A stretch of DNA of 64,000 nt from Sphaerisporangium fuscum (GTDB lineage: Bacteria > Actinomycetota > Actinomycetes > Streptosporangiales > Streptosporangiaceae), in NCBI RefSeq assembly GCF_018531465.1, contig NZ_JAHDTF010000021.1:159403-223402 (forward strand). The letters run 5' to 3'. Shown one piece after another: positions 40,416 to 50,627 of this stretch. Under the pieces are notes generated by a model. That model was not told the origin of the DNA. It ran no database searches and worked only from the letters and a program-made list of their open reading frames with translations. The first letter of the stretch is position 1; every line of letters begins with the position of its first letter. The position numbers and the translations under genes were made by a program.

Positions 40416-41024
40416 GTGGCGACGGGACGCGACTACCGCGGAATGACGGCGGAGCAGCGATTAGCCGACCGCAAGGAACGGCTGCTGACCGCCGCCTACA
40501 CGCTGTTCTCCGGAACCGGGTTCACCGCCACCACCATCGAGCGGCTCTGCGCCTCCGCCCGCATCTCCAACCGCGCGTTCTATGAATGTTTCACCGGACG
40601 CGAAGACCTGATGCGCGCGGTCTACAACCGCTGCGTCGAGGAGAGCCTCCTCGCGGTCGCCAAGGCGATCGCGGAGGCGCCCTCGGATCCGGAGAGCAGG
40701 ATCAAGGCGGGCATCAGCGAATACATCATCTTCGTGACGCGCGACGTCCGGCGTGCGCGGATCCTGCACCTGGAGGTACGGCGGGCCGGCGACATACTGG
40801 CCGCCCACCGGCAGCGCGCGGTCAACGGCTTCACCCGGATCATCAAGGAGAACCTCGGGGATCTCCCCGGCGGGCTGCCCGGGAAGTCGCATCTGCTGGC
40901 CCTCGGGATGGTGGGCGCGATTCAGGAACTGCTCATCGATTGGGTGCTGGCCGCCGAGCAACCGCCCCTGGAGGATCTCATCGAGGCCGCCGTCCACATT
41001 TTCCGTCGTACCTTCGACGTCTGA
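40416..41024 (+). CDS. TetR family transcriptional regulator
   Basis: The protein is about 202 residues. HTH: MTAEQRLADRKERLLTAAYTLFSGTGFTATTIERLCASARISNRAFYECFTGREDLMRAVYNRC. The C-terminal domain has RRARILHLEVRRAGDILAAHRQRAVNGFTRIIKENLGDLPGG, a pattern seen in TetR proteins of the FasR/AmtR-like length class. GTG 40416 has GAGG eight bases upstream; an earlier ATG pair (40374/40377) overlaps a CATAAT box and could be used in a leaderless mRNA. It lies downstream of the aldehyde dehydrogenase gene and may regulate it. Confidence 0.9.
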   Translation: MATGRDYRGMTAEQRLADRKERLLTAAYTLFSGTGFTATTIERLCASARISNRAFYECFTGREDLMRAVYNRCVEESLLAVAKAIAEAPSDPESRIKAGISEYIIFVTRDVRRARILHLEVRRAGDILAAHRQRAVNGFTRIIKENLGDLPGGLPGKSHLLALGMVGAIQELLIDWVLAAEQPPLEDLIEAAVHIFRRTFDV

Positions 41025-41083
41025 AGGGGACCGTCGTCGCGAGCGGACCTCGTACGGCCACCGGCGGGCCCTCGCGGGGACGA

Positions 41084-41404
41084 TCAGGCGGCCGCGGCGG
41101 GCTCGGGGAGTTCGACCCGCAGGACGCGGTGCAGCCGGGTGATGGCGAGCAGCCGCATGACCCGCGGCGGCACCGCGCGGAGCACGAGGCGGCGCTCGGC
41201 CCGCAGCGCCTTGCGGTGCGTGCCGACCAGGACCCCGAGACCCGCGGCGTCGATCATCTCGAGCTCCGACAGATCGACGATCAGTTCGCCGTCGCCCGAG
41301 TCGACCGCCTCGTGCAGGCGCGGCCGCAGCATCGCGACCGTCCCCCCGTCGAGACGTGACCCGACGAAGACCACCTGGCGCCTCGGACTCCCTCGGCTCC
41401 GCAT
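41084..41404 (-). CDS. STAS-domain protein (anti-anti-sigma-like), non-phosphorylatable
   Basis: The protein has 106 residues forming one STAS domain: VFVGSRLDGGTVAMLRPRLHEAVDSGDGELIVDLSELEMIDAAGLGVLVGTHRKAL. The usual DSSGLG phosphorylation site reads DAAGLG here, so the Ser that RsbW-type kinases modify is missing; the protein may be a constitutively active antagonist or serve another STAS role. The C-terminus is ELPEPAAAA. GAGAGGAGA before ATG 41404 supports the start. The RsbW-like genes at 25-26 kb are possible partners but are not linked. Confidence 0.85.
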   Translation of the reverse strand: MRSRGSPRRQVVFVGSRLDGGTVAMLRPRLHEAVDSGDGELIVDLSELEMIDAAGLGVLVGTHRKALRAERRLVLRAVPPRVMRLLAITRLHRVLRVELPEPAAAA

Positions 41405-41614
41405 GCCGTCTCCTCTCGTCCGGCGGCCCCGGCAGACCGCACGGCTTCCCTGCCCACTCCTCGCACCGTCATTCCTGGGGATCTCCTGTGAGCCTGGCTC
41501 GCATTGGCCTCTTCCCGGGGCCACAGGGCACGCAGGAGCGTCTCAGAACCCGAGACGTACCTCCGGGAACACCTCGTCCGGCAGCGGGGATCTCACGGCC
41601 GTTACGCTGTCGGC

Positions 41615-42205
41615 ATGACCCGAGCTGACAACGACAAGCCCGTGGTGCTCTCCACCATCTACACCCGTACCGGGGACGACGGCACCACGACACTCGGCGA
41701 CATGAGCCGCACCCGCAAGACCGACCCCCGGCTCGCCGCCTACGCCGACGTGGAGGAGGCGAACGCCGCCATCGGCGTCGCCGTCGCGATGGGCGACCTC
41801 TCCGCCGAGATCGCCGAGGTGCTGGCCCGCGTCCAGAACGAGCTCTTCGACGTCGGGGCCGACCTGTGCGCGCCCGTCACGGAGAACCCCGAGATCCCGC
41901 CGCTGCGCGTCGAACAGTCCTACATCGACTGGCTGGAGGCGCAGTGCGACCGGTTCAACGCCGATCTCAAGCCGCTGCGCAGCTTCATCCTGCCGGGAGG
42001 CGCCCCCGGCACCGCGTGGCTGCACCTGGCCCGCACGGTCGTCCGACGCGCCGAACGCACCGCGTGGTCGGCCCTGGAGGCCCACGACGACGTCAATCCG
42101 CTGACGGCGAAGTACCTCAACCGCCTCAGCGACCTGATGTTCATCCTCTGCCGCACCGCGGCCGCGGGCCACGAACTCCTCTGGAAACCCGGCGGCACCC
42201 GCTGA
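41615..42205 (+). CDS. cob(I)alamin adenosyltransferase, PduO type
   Basis: The enzyme has 196 residues. It transfers the adenosyl group of ATP to cob(I)alamin, making coenzyme B12. The ATP-binding N-terminus YTRTGDDGTTTLGDMSRTRKTDPRLAAYADVEEANA and the C-terminal LPGGAPGTAWLHLARTVVRRAERTAW...NPLTAKYLNRLSDLMFILCR are diagnostic. It would supply methylmalonyl-CoA mutase. TACGCT at 41603-41608 is six bases before the ATG, with no ribosome site, so the mRNA is likely leaderless. It converges on DUF2550. Confidence 0.94.
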   Translation: MTRADNDKPVVLSTIYTRTGDDGTTTLGDMSRTRKTDPRLAAYADVEEANAAIGVAVAMGDLSAEIAEVLARVQNELFDVGADLCAPVTENPEIPPLRVEQSYIDWLEAQCDRFNADLKPLRSFILPGGAPGTAWLHLARTVVRRAERTAWSALEAHDDVNPLTAKYLNRLSDLMFILCRTAAAGHELLWKPGGTR

Positions 42206-42250
42206 CGAGGGGCCGCCGCCTCAGGCAGGCCCGAGCCCGGCGAGCGGACC

Positions 42251-42637
42251 TCAGGCGGCGTCCAGGTGGGCGCTGGGAGGGGCGGATTCGACCCAGGCGA
42301 GGAAACCGGTCAGGGCGTCCTCGCTCATGGCGAGAGAGACACCGGCGCAGTCGACCGTCCAGTACCCCTCGGGGCCCTCACCGACCGTGAGGGGACGCCG
42401 GGTGGAAACGGTGAGGCCGCGCCTCGCGATCGCGTGGCGCGGCCTCAGTCGCACTCCGAGGAACGGGATCCAGTGGAGCTCCCCTCCCGCATAGCGGGCT
42501 ACTCCGCTCCTCCAGGCACGGTTCCCCGTTCGCAGGCTACAGACGACGTTCCCGCGGGACCGAGCCAGCAGGACCCCGCGGAGGACGATCAGGGCGGCGA
42601 CCACCACAACGCTTATCAGTATGTCCAGCGCCGCCAT
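42251..42637 (-). CDS. DUF2550 family membrane protein
   Basis: The protein has 128 residues: one N-terminal membrane segment (LDILISVVVVAALIVLRGVLL) and a cytoplasmic domain (CSLRTGNRAWRSGVARYAGGELHWIPFLGVRLRPRH...VDCAGVSLAMSEDALTGFLAWVES). DUF2550 genes stand directly after atpC in most actinobacteria, as here (32 bases), so co-transcription with the ATP synthase operon is likely. Its function is unknown. Confidence 0.9.
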   Translation of the reverse strand: MAALDILISVVVVAALIVLRGVLLARSRGNVVCSLRTGNRAWRSGVARYAGGELHWIPFLGVRLRPRHAIARRGLTVSTRRPLTVGEGPEGYWTVDCAGVSLAMSEDALTGFLAWVESAPPSAHLDAA

Positions 42638-42669
42638 CGTCGCCCCCCACGTCTACTTTCGTCTGTCTA

Positions 42670-43071
42670 TCAAACCTCTTCGCCGGCCGCACGCAGCCGG
42701 GCCCGGGCACGCTTGGCCTCGACCTGCGCGCCGGTGTCCTCGTCGTCGGCCTCGACCGACGCGAGCGCCCGCTGCAGAGCGTCGCGAGCAGCCGCGACGT
42801 CGACCTCCGAGCCGAGTTCGGCCATCTCGGCCAGAATCGACACGTCGTTGTTCGCGACCGAGATGAACCCGCCGTGGACGGCTGCGGCGAGGTCGCCTCC
42901 GTCACTGCGCTTGATGCGCAGGACGCCGCCCTCGACGAGGACGCCGAGCACAGGGGCGTGGTTCGGCATAATACCGATCTCGCCGTCCACGGTCTTGGCA
43001 ATCACCATGTCGGCCTCGCCGGACCAGATCTCACGTTCCGGCGACACCACGCCGATGCGGAGCTTTGCCAT
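42670..43071 (-). CDS. atpC: ATP synthase epsilon subunit (F1)
   Basis: The 133-residue protein has an N-terminal beta-sandwich (LRIGVVSPEREIWSGEADMVIAKTVDGEIGIMPNHAPVLGVL) and a C-terminal helical hairpin (ARDALQRALASVEADDEDTGAQVEAKRARARLRAAGEEV). It belongs to the central stalk and can inhibit hydrolysis. It is the last F1Fo subunit gene of the operon, 52 bases after atpD. Confidence 0.96.
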   Translation of the reverse strand: MAKLRIGVVSPEREIWSGEADMVIAKTVDGEIGIMPNHAPVLGVLVEGGVLRIKRSDGGDLAAAVHGGFISVANNDVSILAEMAELGSEVDVAAARDALQRALASVEADDEDTGAQVEAKRARARLRAAGEEV

Positions 43072-43123
43072 CACACACCTTCCTTGGATGCCGGTACGGC
43101 GGCGCCGTACCGGCATCCGGTCG

Positions 43124-44551
43124 TCAGCGGGCCAGTTCCTTCGCCTTGGCGATGGCCTGGTCGATGCCGCCGACCATGAAGAACGCCTGCTCGGGCAGGT
43201 GGTCGTACTCGCCCTCGCACAGCCCCTTGAAGGAGTGGATGGTCTCGTCGACCGGCACGAACTCGCCCGGCTGGCCGGTGAACGCCTCGGCGGCGTACAT
43301 CGGGTGGGACAGGAACCGCTCGATGCGACGCGCCCGCTGAACGGTGACCTTGTCCTCTTCGGAGAGCTCGTCGATACCGAGGATGGCGATGATGTCCTGC
43401 AGCTCGCGGTACTTCTGCAGGATCCGCTTGGTCTCCTGGGCGACCCGGTAGTGCTCCTCGCCCACGATGGTGGGGTCGAGGATCCGGGAGCTGGAGTCGA
43501 GCGGGTCCACCGCCGGGTAGATGCCCTTCTCCGAGATCGGACGCGACAGAACGGTCTGCGCGTCGAGGTGCGCGAACGCGTTGTGCGGGGCCGGGTCGGT
43601 GATGTCGTCCGCGGGGACGTAGATCGCCTGCATGGAGGTGATCGAGTGACCGCGGGTGGAGGTGATGCGCTCCTGCAGGACACCCATCTCGTCGGCCAGG
43701 GTCGGCTGGTAACCCACCGCGGACGGCATACGGCCGAGCAGGGTGGACACCTCGGAACCGGCCTGGGTGAACCGGAAGATGTTGTCGATGAACAGCAGCA
43801 CGTCCTGCTTCTGGACGTCACGGAAGTACTCCGCCATGGTGAGCGCGGAGAGCGCGACGCGCAGACGGGTGCCCGGGGGCTCGTCCATCTGGCCGAAGAC
43901 CAGGGCGGTGTCCTTGAGGACGTCCGCCTCCTCCATCTCCAGCCAGAGGTCGTTGCCCTCACGGGTGCGCTCGCCGACGCCGGCGAACACCGAGGTACCG
44001 GAGAACTTCAGGGCGACCCGGCGGATCATCTCCTGGATGAGGACGGTCTTGCCCACACCCGCGCCGCCGAACAGACCGATCTTGCCACCACGCACGTACG
44101 GGGTGAGCAGGTCGATGACCTTGATGCCGGTGGGCAGCATCTCGGTGCGCGACTCGAGCTGGTCGAAGGCCGGGGACGGCCGGTGGATGCCCCAGCGCTC
44201 GTTGATCTCCAGGGACGCGGTCTTGGTGTCCAGGGCCTCGCCGAGGGCGTTCCACACGTGGCCCTTGACGACGTCGCCGACCGGCACCGAGATCGGGGCG
44301 CCGGTGTCGGTGACGGGAGCGCCGCGCACCACGCCGTCGGTGGGCTGCATGGAGATGGCGCGGACGATGTTGTCACCCAGGTGCTGGGCGACTTCCAGCG
44401 TCAGCGTCTTGGTCTCCTCGCCGAGGGAGACCTCGACGGTGAGAGCGTTGTAGATGTCGGGCATGCCCTCGACGGGGAACTCCACGTCGACGACGGGACC
44501 CGTGACGCGGGCCACACGGCCCACGGCGGTCGCGACGGTCTCAACAGTCAT
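43124..44551 (-). CDS. atpD: ATP synthase beta subunit (F1, catalytic)
   Basis: The catalytic subunit has 475 residues. Walker A is GGAGVGKTVLIQEM, and GERTREGNDL, LLFIDNIFRFTQAGSEVS (Walker B) and the DELSEED-like IDELSEEDK segment are all visible. Length and motifs are normal. It is read nine bases after atpG. Confidence 0.98.
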   Translation of the reverse strand: MTVETVATAVGRVARVTGPVVDVEFPVEGMPDIYNALTVEVSLGEETKTLTLEVAQHLGDNIVRAISMQPTDGVVRGAPVTDTGAPISVPVGDVVKGHVWNALGEALDTKTASLEINERWGIHRPSPAFDQLESRTEMLPTGIKVIDLLTPYVRGGKIGLFGGAGVGKTVLIQEMIRRVALKFSGTSVFAGVGERTREGNDLWLEMEEADVLKDTALVFGQMDEPPGTRLRVALSALTMAEYFRDVQKQDVLLFIDNIFRFTQAGSEVSTLLGRMPSAVGYQPTLADEMGVLQERITSTRGHSITSMQAIYVPADDITDPAPHNAFAHLDAQTVLSRPISEKGIYPAVDPLDSSSRILDPTIVGEEHYRVAQETKRILQKYRELQDIIAILGIDELSEEDKVTVQRARRIERFLSHPMYAAEAFTGQPGEFVPVDETIHSFKGLCEGEYDHLPEQAFFMVGGIDQAIAKAKELAR

Positions 44552-44560
44552 TGTGGTTAC

Positions 44561-45463
44561 TCACTCTTTCCCCGCTGAGGCATCGGCGAGCGCGTTCGCG
44601 CCACCGACGATCTCACTGATTTCCTGGGTGATCTCGGCCTGACGAGCCTGGTTCATCTGCTGCGTGAACACGCGGATGAGCTCGTTGGCGTTATCGGTCG
44701 CCGACTTCATAGCCCGGCGGCGGGAGGCGAGCTCCGAGGCGGCCGACTGGAGCAGCGCGTTGAAGATGCGCGACTCGATGTAGCGGGGAAGGAGCTGGTT
44801 CAGCACCTCACCCGCCGTCGGCTCGAACTCGTAGTACGGCAGCGGCCCCTCCGCGGGCTGCTCGGTCGTCTCCTCCACCTCAAGCGGCAGGATCCGCTTG
44901 GCCTGCACCTTCTGCGTCAGCATGGAGACGAACTCGGTGTAGACGATGTGGATCTCGTCGATGCCGTTCTCGTCCACGAAGGCGTCGACGAGGACGTCGG
45001 CGATCTCCTTCGCGTTGACGTACTGGGGGTTGTCGGAGAAGCCCGACCATTCCCCCGTCATCTCCCGGTGACGGAACCGGTGCCAGCCGATGCCCTTGCG
45101 GCCCACGACGTACGGCCGGGGCTCGATGCCGCGGCCGCGCAGGTGGCCGGCCAGCGCCTCGGCCTCGCGCAGGATGTTGGCGTTGAAGCCTCCGGCGAAG
45201 CCGCGGTCACTGGTCACGATCAGGACGCCGGCGGTGGTGGGGTTCTCCTTGGCCACCGTCAGCGGGTGGTCGACGTCGGCGGTGTTGCTCAGGACCGCCG
45301 AGACCGCACGAGTGATCTCTCGCTCGTACGGCACGGCGGCGTCCATGCGCTGCTGCGCCTTCACGATGCGCGACGAGGCGATGAGCTCCTGGGCGCGCGT
45401 GATCTTCGCAGTGGACTTGACCGATCGGATCCGCCGCCGCAGCAGTCTTAGCTGGGCACCCAT
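44561..45463 (-). CDS. atpG: ATP synthase gamma subunit (F1, rotor)
   Basis: The 300-residue protein has paired terminal helices forming the rotating shaft: MGAQLRLLRRRIRSVKSTAKITRAQELIASSRI at the start and SASELASRRRAMKSATDNANELIRVFTQQMNQARQAEITQEISEIVGGANAL at the end. The middle has VLIVTSDRGFAGGFNANI. It lies three bases after atpA. Confidence 0.98.
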   Translation of the reverse strand: MGAQLRLLRRRIRSVKSTAKITRAQELIASSRIVKAQQRMDAAVPYEREITRAVSAVLSNTADVDHPLTVAKENPTTAGVLIVTSDRGFAGGFNANILREAEALAGHLRGRGIEPRPYVVGRKGIGWHRFRHREMTGEWSGFSDNPQYVNAKEIADVLVDAFVDENGIDEIHIVYTEFVSMLTQKVQAKRILPLEVEETTEQPAEGPLPYYEFEPTAGEVLNQLLPRYIESRIFNALLQSAASELASRRRAMKSATDNANELIRVFTQQMNQARQAEITQEISEIVGGANALADASAGKE

Positions 45464-45466
45464 GGG

Positions 45467-47122
<1,656 letters not shown>

Positions 47123-47161
47123 CTCTCTTCAGTCTCCCTAATCATCGGCCGCCCTGACTCT

Positions 47162-47971
47162 CTAGCCGGCCAATCGGCGGCGGACTTCTTCGATACGTCC
47201 TGCGATCGTGGTGTCGATCATCTCGTCTCCCAGCCGGATCGAGAATCCACCGATCACCCGCGGGTCCACCTCGGTGTTCAGGTGAACGTCGCGTCCGTAC
47301 GTGGTGCGCAACCACGAGACGAGGCGCTGCCTCTGGCCGTCGCTCAGCGGGACGGCGCTGCGCACCACGGCGACGAGTTGCTGTCGCTGCGCGGCGACGA
47401 GGTGGATGTACTCGTCGAGCCCCGCTTCCAAGCTACGTCCTCGCGGGTGCTGCACGAGCCTGATGATCATCGCGAGCGAGACGGTCGAGACCCGCCCGCC
47501 CAGCAGCTCACGCAGCAGTCCCGCCTTGGCGTCGGCGGGGGCGGCCGGGTCGGCCAGCGCCATCCGCAGCCGCGGGTTGGCCTCGACGATCCGGCCGAAC
47601 CGGAACAGCTCGTCCTCGACGTCGTCGAGAACCCCCAGCGACTCCGCCTCGGCGGCCGAGGCGATGACGCCGAACCTCTCCAGCGCGTCGACGAGGTCGC
47701 CGGGCTTGGACCACTTGGCGGAGACGGCCGCGACGACCGTCTCCAGCGCGGCTTCACTGATCCTTCCGCCCAGGAGCGACCGGGCGATGCCGGCCTTCTG
47801 CTCCGCGGGCCGTGCCGGGTCGGCGAGGTTGCGGCGCAGCCCGTGCTCGCGGTCGAGCAGGACGGCGACCGCGTGCGCGTCCTCGGCCAGCCGGCCGAGG
47901 TCGGCGGTCGCGGCCACCGCGTTGAAACGCTCCTCGACCTCGGCGAACGAGCTACGGCTCAGACCTCTCAT
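47162..47971 (-). CDS. atpH: ATP synthase delta subunit (F1, peripheral stalk)
   Basis: The protein has 269 residues, longer than the ~180 of E. coli delta, as usual in actinobacteria. It has an N-terminal helical domain (EERFNAVAATADLGRLAEDAHAVAVLL) and the C-terminal signature LVAVVRSAVPLSDGQRQRLVSWLRTTYGRDVHLNTEVDPRVIGGFSIRLGDEMIDTTIAGRIEEVRRRL. Its start overlaps the atpF stop by one base. Confidence 0.96.
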   Translation of the reverse strand: MRGLSRSSFAEVEERFNAVAATADLGRLAEDAHAVAVLLDREHGLRRNLADPARPAEQKAGIARSLLGGRISEAALETVVAAVSAKWSKPGDLVDALERFGVIASAAEAESLGVLDDVEDELFRFGRIVEANPRLRMALADPAAPADAKAGLLRELLGGRVSTVSLAMIIRLVQHPRGRSLEAGLDEYIHLVAAQRQQLVAVVRSAVPLSDGQRQRLVSWLRTTYGRDVHLNTEVDPRVIGGFSIRLGDEMIDTTIAGRIEEVRRRLAG

Positions 47972-48519
47972 CAGCGCACCGCCGCCCCGCCCGTGGTCTC
48001 GAGCTCCTCGAGGAACCGGTCGATGACGCGGCTCTGCCGGGCCTCGTCCTCGAGCGACTCGCCGACGATGCGGCCGGCCAGCTCGGTGGACAGACGGCCG
48101 AGCTCACCGCGCAGCTGGGCGAACGCCTGCTGACGGTCGGCCTCGATCTGCGCGTGCGCGGCCTCGACCAGGCGCCGTGCCTCGGCCTGAGCCTCCTCGC
48201 GGAGCTCGGCCTTGAGCTGCGCGGCCTGCTCACGAGCCTCCTCGCGCATGCGAGCCGCCTCGTGACGGGCCTCCTCGAGCTTGGCGCGGTACTCCTCGAG
48301 CGTGCGCTGCGCCTGCGCCTGCGCGTCCTCGGCCTTCTTGATGCCGCCCTCGATCGCCTCGGTGCGCTCTTCCAGCGTCTTCTGGATGCGCGGGGTGAGG
48401 ATCTTGCCGACGACGATGAAAACGACCAGGAACGCGAAGGTGCCGACGACCAACTCGTAGGCGTGCGGGATCAGGGGACTCTCGGTCCCCTCCGCCAGGA
48501 ATTTACTTGCCAGTGTCAT
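47971..48519 (-). CDS. atpF: ATP synthase b subunit (Fo, peripheral stalk)
   Basis: The protein has 182 residues: an exported N-terminus with a membrane helix (YELVVGTFAFLVVFIVVGKIL), then a long charged coiled coil (EAIEGGIKKAEDAQAQAQRTLEEYRAKLEEARHEAARMREEAREQ...). It anchors delta and alpha3beta3 to the a subunit. Confidence 0.97.
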   Translation of the reverse strand: MTLASKFLAEGTESPLIPHAYELVVGTFAFLVVFIVVGKILTPRIQKTLEERTEAIEGGIKKAEDAQAQAQRTLEEYRAKLEEARHEAARMREEAREQAAQLKAELREEAQAEARRLVEAAHAQIEADRQQAFAQLRGELGRLSTELAGRIVGESLEDEARQSRVIDRFLEELETTGGAAVR

Positions 48520-48557
48520 GGATGCCGCCTTCCGTCAGCGACGGTCGCGTCGATTTA

Positions 48558-48788
48558 CTAAATGGCCCGGAAGATGAACGGCGCGACCAGACCGATGAGG
48601 GCCAGCGCCTCGGTGAGGACGAAGCCCAGCAGCATGTTCTGGCGGATCAGGCCGTAGGCCTCGGGCTGGCGGGCGATCGCCTGGACGCCCTGACCGAAGA
48701 TGATGCCGACGCCGATGCCGGGGCCGATGGCGGCGAGACCGTAGCCGATGGCGGTGACGTTGCCGGAGACCTCAGCGAGAAGGCTCAT
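48558..48788 (-). CDS. atpE: ATP synthase c subunit (Fo, rotor ring)
   Basis: The 76-residue hairpin has two membrane helices, with GYGLAAIGPGIGVGIIFGQGVQAIARQPE in the first helix and polar loop. The ion-binding Glu60 is in LLGFVLTEALALIG. The residues after Glu60 (ALA) lack the Ser/Thr of Na+-type rings, so proton coupling is expected. Confidence 0.98.
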   Translation of the reverse strand: MSLLAEVSGNVTAIGYGLAAIGPGIGVGIIFGQGVQAIARQPEAYGLIRQNMLLGFVLTEALALIGLVAPFIFRAI

Positions 48789-48855
48789 TGTGATGCTTTC
48801 CTTTACTTGTCGGCCGGTGTGGGTTCACCGGTCAGTGCCAGGTCAGTGGAGAGTC

Positions 48856-49650
48856 TCAGTGCTCAGGGTGCAGCGAGCCGCCGATGTACATCGCGGCCAG
48901 CATCGTGAAGAGGAACGCCTGCAGGAACTCGATGAAGATCTCGAAACCGGTCATGAGGATCGTCATGATGACGCCCACGACGCCGATCCCGGCGCCCGCG
49001 ATGGTGAGCCGCTCGAACAGGAACCAGAAGCCGACCGCGCTGAAGAACGCCAGGATCATGTGGCCGGCGAACATGTTGGCGAAGAGTCGGACCGCGTGGG
49101 TGAAGGGCGCGAGGATCAGGTTGGAGAGGAACTCGATCGGGGCCAGCAGCACGTAGATGAACTTCGGCAGCCCCGGCGGGAACATCATGTTCTTGAAGTA
49201 ACCGATGAAGCCCTGGTGCTTGATGCCGAGGTAGACCTTGATCACGTAGATCGTGACCGCGAAGACGATGGGGAAGGCGATGTGCGAGGCCACCGGGAAC
49301 TGCACGACCGGCACGACACCGAAGAAGTTCCACAGCAGGATCAGGAAGAACAGCGACACCATGAGCGGCATCCACCGCTCGGTGTCCTTGCCCAGGAACG
49401 GCCGTGCCACCTGGTCGCGGACGAAGAGATAGCCCAGCTCGCCGAGGTTCTGGATGCCGCGGGGCACGAGCTTCGGCCTGGCGAAGGCGCTCCAGGCGAG
49501 AACGCACACGATGAGTGTGCCGAGCACGGCGAGCAGCACGGGCTTGTTCGCCCAGGCCGGGGCGCCGTGCCAGAGCGAGGGGAAGTCGAAGATCGAGGGC
49601 CCGGGGGCCTCGAACTCTCCTCCGTCGGCGAGGACCGTCAGCGCGCTCAC
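48856..49650 (-). CDS. atpB: ATP synthase a subunit (Fo, proton channel)
   Basis: The protein has 264 residues with five to six membrane helices. The essential Arg is in LILAPFTHAVRLFANMFAGHMILAFF; LGELGYLFVRDQVARPFLGKD and the C-terminal FIEFLQAFLFTMLAAMYIGGSLHPEH match the family. Confidence 0.97.
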   Translation of the reverse strand: MSALTVLADGGEFEAPGPSIFDFPSLWHGAPAWANKPVLLAVLGTLIVCVLAWSAFARPKLVPRGIQNLGELGYLFVRDQVARPFLGKDTERWMPLMVSLFFLILLWNFFGVVPVVQFPVASHIAFPIVFAVTIYVIKVYLGIKHQGFIGYFKNMMFPPGLPKFIYVLLAPIEFLSNLILAPFTHAVRLFANMFAGHMILAFFSAVGFWFLFERLTIAGAGIGVVGVIMTILMTGFEIFIEFLQAFLFTMLAAMYIGGSLHPEH

Positions 49651-49708
49651 GCGGCGTTCCCTCCAAGATGGTGGTTCAACAGAAGACTGCGGGATGTGGA
49701 CGGCGCGC

Positions 49709-49921
49709 TCAGCGGCCGTACTTCACATAGACCAGGTAGACAGCGAGCACGACCCCGAGGATGATGCCTATCGGGAAGAACGCGCCCACGCCAAGCCAAC
49801 GATCCAGCAACCAGCCGATGCCACCCCAGACCAGCATCCCGGCGAGAAGTGTGCTCGGGATGGACCATGCGGCATTGGCGAAGTCGCGACCGTCTTCCTC
49901 GGGCTTGCGCTGCTCGCTCAT
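49709..49921 (-). CDS. AtpZ/AtpI-type small membrane protein of the ATP synthase operon
   Basis: The protein has about 70 residues with two membrane helices (WSIPSTLLAGMLVWGGIGWLLDRWLG, FFPIGIILGVVLAVYLVYVKYG). This is the AtpZ-like (F0F1-ATPase subunit) family, proposed to help ring assembly or Mg/Ca transport. An in-frame GTG three codons upstream (49930) is an alternative start. It stands 58 bases before atpB and is clearly part of the operon. Confidence 0.88.
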   Translation of the reverse strand: MSEQRKPEEDGRDFANAAWSIPSTLLAGMLVWGGIGWLLDRWLGVGAFFPIGIILGVVLAVYLVYVKYGR

Positions 49922-49998
49922 CGCGGGCACGACGATAGCAGGCGGTGAGGGGACTAGTCATATCGGACCCCACACGGCGCCCCGAGGAATCCTACGCC

Positions 49999-50424
49999 TC
50001 ATCGCGGAGCACCCTGTCCGGGGACCTGGGTGTCCGGGTCGACGTAGAGCATCTTGAGTTTGAGGAAGGCGCGCACCTCGCCGATCGTCCACACCAGCGT
50101 ACAGACGATGACGCTCCATCCGAAGGCCCGCGGCGAGAACGCCGTGGCATCGGCGAAGGAGCTCAGCAGCACCATCAGCAGGACGACCTTGACGAGATAG
50201 CCCAGCACGGCGGCGAGCATCATCATCTGCGGCGAGACCCGGCCGGCCCAGGTGACGGCCGCGAGCCCCAGTGTGAAGAACACCGCGACGACCGCCACCG
50301 CGATCGCCGCCCCGAGTGCGCCCGCGCCACCGGCCAGCAGTGCCGCCACGACGACCGCGACCAACCCCACCGCGATGGTCGGTATGGCCGCGCTCTTGAG
50401 TGCGCGCACGTCGTTGGCCTGCAT
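49999..50424 (-). CDS. AtpI-like four-helix membrane protein
   Basis: The protein has 141 residues with four membrane helices (AIPTIAVGLVAVVVAALLAGGAGAL, AVAVVAVFFTLGLAAVTWAG, MMMLAAVLGYLVKVVLLMVLLSS, GWSVIVCTLVWTIGEVRAFL). This is the layout of AtpI (ATP synthase I), which assists c-ring assembly. GGAG five bases upstream fixes ATG 50424. It is the first gene of the operon; the ~200 bases before it contain TTGACA on the minus strand (too close to the ATG to use as a -35), and no confident promoter was found. Confidence 0.8.
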   Translation of the reverse strand: MQANDVRALKSAAIPTIAVGLVAVVVAALLAGGAGALGAAIAVAVVAVFFTLGLAAVTWAGRVSPQMMMLAAVLGYLVKVVLLMVLLSSFADATAFSPRAFGWSVIVCTLVWTIGEVRAFLKLKMLYVDPDTQVPGQGAPR

Positions 50425-50627
50425 CGGTGCTCCAAGAAAAATTGTCAAGCGAGCGATTGCTACCTTGCAGAGTGAGGCTACCCTCTCCCTGCTAGTGAAA
50501 GGTATCACAAGCTCGGCAAGTACCGCCTTTACCTGCGATTTCGTGCAGGTGAACCCGTGATCCCAGTGAGGATACGACCTCAGAGGATCAGCAGGTCAGC
50601 GCTGTGTGAACAAAGTCGGCAGGGGTC

